Both the position numbers and the translations under genes were made by a program. This document shows positions 63,779 through 64,000 of a DNA stretch of 64,000 bases, piece by piece. Position 1 is the stretch's first letter. The number at the start of each line of letters is the position of its first letter. Source of the stretch: Alphaproteobacteria bacterium HGW-Alphaproteobacteria-1 (lineage in GTDB: Bacteria; Pseudomonadota; Alphaproteobacteria; Rhodobacterales; Rhodobacteraceae); assembly GCA_002842985.1 (NCBI GenBank), contig PHEQ01000006.1, forward strand, positions 1-64,000. Reading direction: 5' to 3'. The notes below the pieces were generated by a model. The model was given only the letters and a program-made list of their open reading frames with translations, was not told where the DNA came from and did no database searches.

Positions 63779-64000
63779 ATGATCCTGAAAAGATTTATCA
63801 CGGCGGCTTTTGCTGCGTGTGTCGTCAACGCGGTGACCGCACCGATGGCAGCGAAAGCTGAAACCGTTCGCATCCTTCAAAACGGTGCGGCAAGCAATCT
63901 GAACGTCTCCATGAACCGCGCCATCGTGGTTGAAAGCGACGTTCCTTTCGCCGAACTGAGCATAGCCAACCCGGCCATCGCCGATTTCTCGACGCTCTCG
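63779..64000 (+). CDS. cpaC: Tad pilus secretin CpaC, 5' end only
   Basis: 74 codons before the window ends. Signal peptide (MILKRFITAAFAACVVNAVTAPMAAKA), then ETVRILQNGAASNLNVSMN and RAIVVESDVPFAELSIANPAIADF, the pilus-formation N-terminal domain (BON/N0-like) that begins the CpaC/RcpA secretin. It would form the outer-membrane ring for Flp pili. ATG at 63779 with GGAGAGG upstream. The rest of the tad genes presumably follow beyond the window. Confidence 0.92.
   Translation, partial: MILKRFITAAFAACVVNAVTAPMAAKAETVRILQNGAASNLNVSMNRAIVVESDVPFAELSIANPAIADFSTLS

Overview
The window reads as chromosome of a GC-rich alphaproteobacterium of the family Rhodobacteraceae (Roseobacter/Rhodobacter type). 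Supporting evidence: an mdh-sucC arrangement, ethylmalonyl-CoA pathway genes (mcl2, mch, meaB), an 18-kDa complex I-like subunit, prfB without a frameshift site, PhoX, TRAP transporters, RTX/Hint proteins of the marine roseobacter style and a Tad pilus locus with clade-typical DW-type Flp pilins. I see no rRNA, tRNA, CRISPR array, insertion sequence or prophage. Almost all of it is ordinary core or clade-core genome, densely packed on both strands.

Layout. 1-1.3 kb: TCA cycle genes sucC (partial) and mdh, with a structured sucC leader. 1.4-9.9 kb: a TSUP transporter, then the ethylmalonyl-CoA block mcl2-nnrU-like-DUF1737-mch, a Nudix hydrolase, the helicase hrpB and meaB. 10-17 kb: M48 lipoprotein, DUF6455, hemolysin III-like, NDUFS4-like, a Tat-exported two-subunit molybdenum hydroxylase (iorAB-like), an AbrB-family membrane protein and a DUF815 ATPase. 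17-27 kb, minus strand: tatABC, prfB, pbp1A (broken), amiC, yebC (shortened), a YmdB-like phosphoesterase, ribD, nrdR. 27-31 kb: secG, pyrG and small genes. 31.3-34.7 kb: a secreted RTX/Ig-like/Hint protein. 35-43 kb: DUF2927 lipoprotein, small membrane protein, VWA protein, phoX, prfC, NapC-type tetraheme and diheme cytochromes. 43-51 kb: a TRAP transporter operon (dctPQM), a SulP transporter and a two-component pair. 51.3-55.1 kb: a second large RTX gene with an internal duplication and two frameshifts. 55-61.6 kb: dprA-topA, a 3-oxoacid CoA-transferase pair and a lytic transglycosylase. 61.9-64 kb: start of a Tad pilus operon (flp, flp-like, cpaB, cpaC partial).

How the genes connect. Mcl2 and mesaconyl-CoA hydratase act in the ethylmalonyl-CoA pathway of acetyl-CoA assimilation. 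MeaB supports the mutase that brings its propionyl-CoA branch to succinyl-CoA, and SucCD and Mdh continue into the TCA cycle. TatABC would export at least three proteins here that carry twin-arginine leaders: the molybdenum hydroxylase large subunit, PhoX and DctP. The HisKA_3 kinase/LuxR regulator pair next to the TRAP operon and SulP gene is a likely local regulator, and an inverted repeat lies between the divergent dctP and sulP.

No clearly new multi-gene system is visible. The points most worth a second look are three damaged genes: pbp1A (about 89 nt missing, frameshift), yebC (about 38 codons missing in frame), and the 51-55 kb RTX gene (a -1 and a +1 indel at the same position of two tandem units). 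They may be genuine or may reveal assembly error. Others are the hairpin that would cover the sucC ribosome-binding site, the quinol-dehydrogenase/diheme cytochrome pair without a terminal reductase, and the duplicated pre-Hint module in the RTX/Hint protein.
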